From: an uncultured Bacilli bacterium
GTDB lineage: Bacteria; Bacillota_I; Bacilli_A; RF39; UBA660
Assembly: GCA_934101605.1 (NCBI GenBank)
Contig: CAKORS010000023.1
Span: forward strand, 1-14,748
Direction of reading: 5' to 3'
DNA length: 14,748 nucleotides
In this document: positions 12,943 through 14,748 of the stretch, piece after piece
How positions within the stretch are numbered: the first letter of the stretch is position 1
Layout of the letters: every line of letters starts with the position of its first letter
Notes under the pieces: model-generated
The model's database searches: none
Told to the model about the DNA's origin: nothing
What the model saw: the letters and a program-made list of their open reading frames with translations, nothing else
Translations under genes and position numbers: made by a program

Positions 12943-13644
12943 TTGAGAATACTTTTAGTTGAGGATGAGAAATCTTTAGTAGATGTAATAAGTGCTAGAT
13001 TAAAAAGGGAAAAGTATGATGTTGATATTTGTCTTAATGGAGAAGATGGACTATATAATGCATTAACAGATATATATGATTTATTAGTATTAGATATTAT
13101 GTTACCAAAAGTAAATGGATTTGAGATTTTAAAAAAGGTAAAAGAAAATGATATAAAGGCTAAGGTTATTATTTTAACTGCTAAATCTCAGATTGATGAT
13201 AAGTTAGAGGGACTTTTAGGTGGTGCTGATGATTATATTACTAAGCCTTTTCATATTGAAGAGTTAGTGGCAAGAGTAAATATTCAACTTAGAAAAAAAT
13301 CTAATTCTTTAGTAAATAATGATATAGTATTTGGAAATACAAAACTTAATATAAAAGAATCTACACTTTTTTGTGTTGATACTATGGAATCTATTAATGT
13401 AGTTTGTAAAGAGTTTATGTTACTTGATTATTTTATGAATAATCCTAATCAAATTATTTCTAAAGAACAGATATATGATAAAGTATGGGGAATGGAGACT
13501 GATAATATTTCTAATAATTTAGAGGCTTATTTATCTTTTATTAGAAAGAAATTAAAACTTATAGGTTCTAATATAAATATAAAATCAGTTAGAGGACTTG
13601 GTTATAAGATGGAAGTGATTAATAATGAAAAAATTAAAGGATAA
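12943..13644 (+). CDS. OmpR-family response regulator
   Basis: A 233-residue DNA-binding response regulator. The receiver domain (about 1-118) has the acidic pair Glu7-Asp8 in LLVEDE, the phosphoacceptor Asp51 in LLVLDIMLP, Thr79 in IILTAK and Lys101 in YITKPF. The C-terminal winged-helix domain (about 127-228) shows the usual LLDYFMNNPNQIISKEQIYDKVW and the end SVRGLGYKM. The kinase encoded directly downstream would phosphorylate Asp51. The start is chosen as TTG 12943, giving the standard MRILLVEDE beginning; GGTGAT (12933-12938), complementary to the 16S tail, lies four bases upstream. The open frame reaches TTG 12913, and GTG 12934 is another option, but both lack a binding site. The 3' end overlaps the kinase start by 20 bases. 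Confidence 0.93.
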   Translation: MRILLVEDEKSLVDVISARLKREKYDVDICLNGEDGLYNALTDIYDLLVLDIMLPKVNGFEILKKVKENDIKAKVIILTAKSQIDDKLEGLLGGADDYITKPFHIEELVARVNIQLRKKSNSLVNNDIVFGNTKLNIKESTLFCVDTMESINVVCKEFMLLDYFMNNPNQIISKEQIYDKVWGMETDNISNNLEAYLSFIRKKLKLIGSNINIKSVRGLGYKMEVINNEKIKG

Positions 13645-14748
13645 GACTTTTTATACTATATTTTTAATATTTAGTTCGTTTTTGTTTATAACTTTTGTTG
13701 CTGTTAATTCTATTTATTATATAAGAGTTCAAGAAGGGGTTAATAAGAATTTAAATAAGATTGTTGAACCTAGAGATGATAGTTTTTCATTTAAGGATGA
13801 TTATAAGAATAAGATATTTTTAGATTATAATATATATACAATTGTTATGGATAAAGAAAATAATGTAAAGGAGATTATTAGTCATAGTGATGTTTCTTCT
13901 TCATTACAGATAGGTAAAATAGCAAAAGGAATATTAAATAAAAATATTTCTGATGGCTTATATGTTGGTAATTTATATTTTACTAATTATTCTTATATAT
14001 TAAGTAATGGTAATTATTTAATTATTATGGATAATTCTAGTATATGTAATAGGCTTGATACTTTATTTTTTGCATCATTAATTGTTTTTATAGGGCTTGA
14101 AATAGTAGTATTTTCTTTTTCTAAGATTATTACAACATGGATTACTAAGCCTGCGATAGAAAGTTATGCTAAACAAAAAGAGTTTATAGCGGATGCGTCT
14201 CATGAGCTTAAGACACCTCTTTCTATTATAATGGTAAATACTGATGCTGCTTTGGAAAATCCTAAGGAAAAGAAATGGCTTTATAATATAAAAAATGAAA
14301 CTGAGAAGATGAATGATTTGATTACTAATTTACTTAATCTATCTAAGTTAGAAAGTGATATTCCTAAGATTTATGATGAGAATGATTTATCTTTAATAGT
14401 GGAGAAAGCTTGCTTGATGCTTGATCCTTTAGCTTATGAAAATAATGTTTCTATAAAGTGTGATATAATTAAGAATTTAAAGTTTAAGTGTGAAAGTTTA
14501 GAGATAAATCAATTAGTTACTATTTTGGTTGATAACGCTATTAAACATAGTATAAAAAATAAAGATATATTAGTTAAGCTTTATGAAGATAAAAATAATA
14601 TTGTTTTAGAGGTTCAAAATTTTGGAGATCAATTAAAACAGGAAGACTTAATAAGAATCTTTGATAGATTTTATAAAATAGACAAATCAAGAAATAGAGA
14701 TTCTTCAAGATATGGTTTGGGTCTTGCTATTGCGAAGAGAATAGTTTT
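13625..14748 (+). CDS. Sensor histidine kinase, 3' end beyond window
   Basis: The ATG at 13625 lies inside the end of the regulator gene and opens a frame that runs off the window, 374 codons seen. Order: transmembrane helix about 9-31, extracellular sensor domain about 32-144 (no family recognised), second transmembrane helix about 146-166, a very short linker without an obvious HAMP domain, then the dimerisation/phosphoacceptor helix FIADASHELKTPL with His193, N box LVDNAIKHS (Asn304), G1 VQNFGD, F box RIFDRFYK and G2 YGLGLAIAKRIV (Gly364). All catalytic boxes are intact; only the last stretch of the ATPase domain is missing. It would autophosphorylate on His193 and pass phosphate to the regulator. 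The signal sensed is unknown. Confidence 0.95.
   Translation, partial: MKKLKDKTFYTIFLIFSSFLFITFVAVNSIYYIRVQEGVNKNLNKIVEPRDDSFSFKDDYKNKIFLDYNIYTIVMDKENNVKEIISHSDVSSSLQIGKIAKGILNKNISDGLYVGNLYFTNYSYILSNGNYLIIMDNSSICNRLDTLFFASLIVFIGLEIVVFSFSKIITTWITKPAIESYAKQKEFIADASHELKTPLSIIMVNTDAALENPKEKKWLYNIKNETEKMNDLITNLLNLSKLESDIPKIYDENDLSLIVEKACLMLDPLAYENNVSIKCDIIKNLKFKCESLEINQLVTILVDNAIKHSIKNKDILVKLYEDKNNIVLEVQNFGDQLKQEDLIRIFDRFYKIDKSRNRDSSRYGLGLAIAKRIV

Noticed and set aside
1..14748. Mycoplasma code (TGA as Trp)
   Set aside because: Trp is encoded by TGG throughout and trmB ends at a TGA exactly where the family's C-terminus is expected.

Overview
The window is very AT-rich (about a quarter G+C by eye). 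TGG is used for tryptophan and TGA serves as a stop (end of trmB), so it uses the standard bacterial code and not the mycoplasma code. Gene content is of low-GC Firmicutes type: trmB, a YtxG/YtxH-like pair, RNase R and an OmpR-type two-component pair, with AGGAGG-type ribosome binding sites and many extended -10 (TGnTATAAT) promoters. An uncultured gut-type Bacilli or Mollicutes-related lineage that keeps TGA as stop fits best. I cannot name the species.

Region 1 (1-2845), housekeeping and envelope: the 3' part of trmB, then a four-gene operon (lipoprotein, acidic disordered protein, DUF948/YtxG-like membrane protein, YtxH protein). The operon runs from an extended -10 promoter at the trmB stop codon to a clear terminator. 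Region 2 (2846-3560), probable accessory insert: a candidate structured small RNA with its own terminator, an inverted repeat and an 11-bp tandem repeat resembling recombinase-site debris, another hairpin, and a small DUF7695-like zinc-binding protein whose -10 box sits almost on its start codon. Region 3 (3561-5519): two tightly coupled genes with similar N-terminal zinc ribbons, one with a membrane anchor and outer domain, the other a PrsW-type intramembrane protease. Region 4 (5520-5883): a decayed transposase OrfA fragment, then the rnr promoter.

Region 5 (5884-8278): RNase R, then a 71-residue orphan protein with the best promoter of the window and its own terminator. Region 6 (8279-12872): a 1285-residue protein made of a long alpha-helical repeat region, an uncharacterised middle domain that may have an ADP-ribosyltransferase-like fold, and a C-terminal calcineurin-like metallophosphoesterase. 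It is co-transcribed with a coiled-coil protein; this pair is the best candidate for an undescribed system. Region 7 (12873-14748): an OmpR-family response regulator and its overlapping histidine kinase, cut by the window end.

All complete genes lie on the + strand; I found no convincing gene on the - strand, no tRNA, rRNA or CRISPR array.
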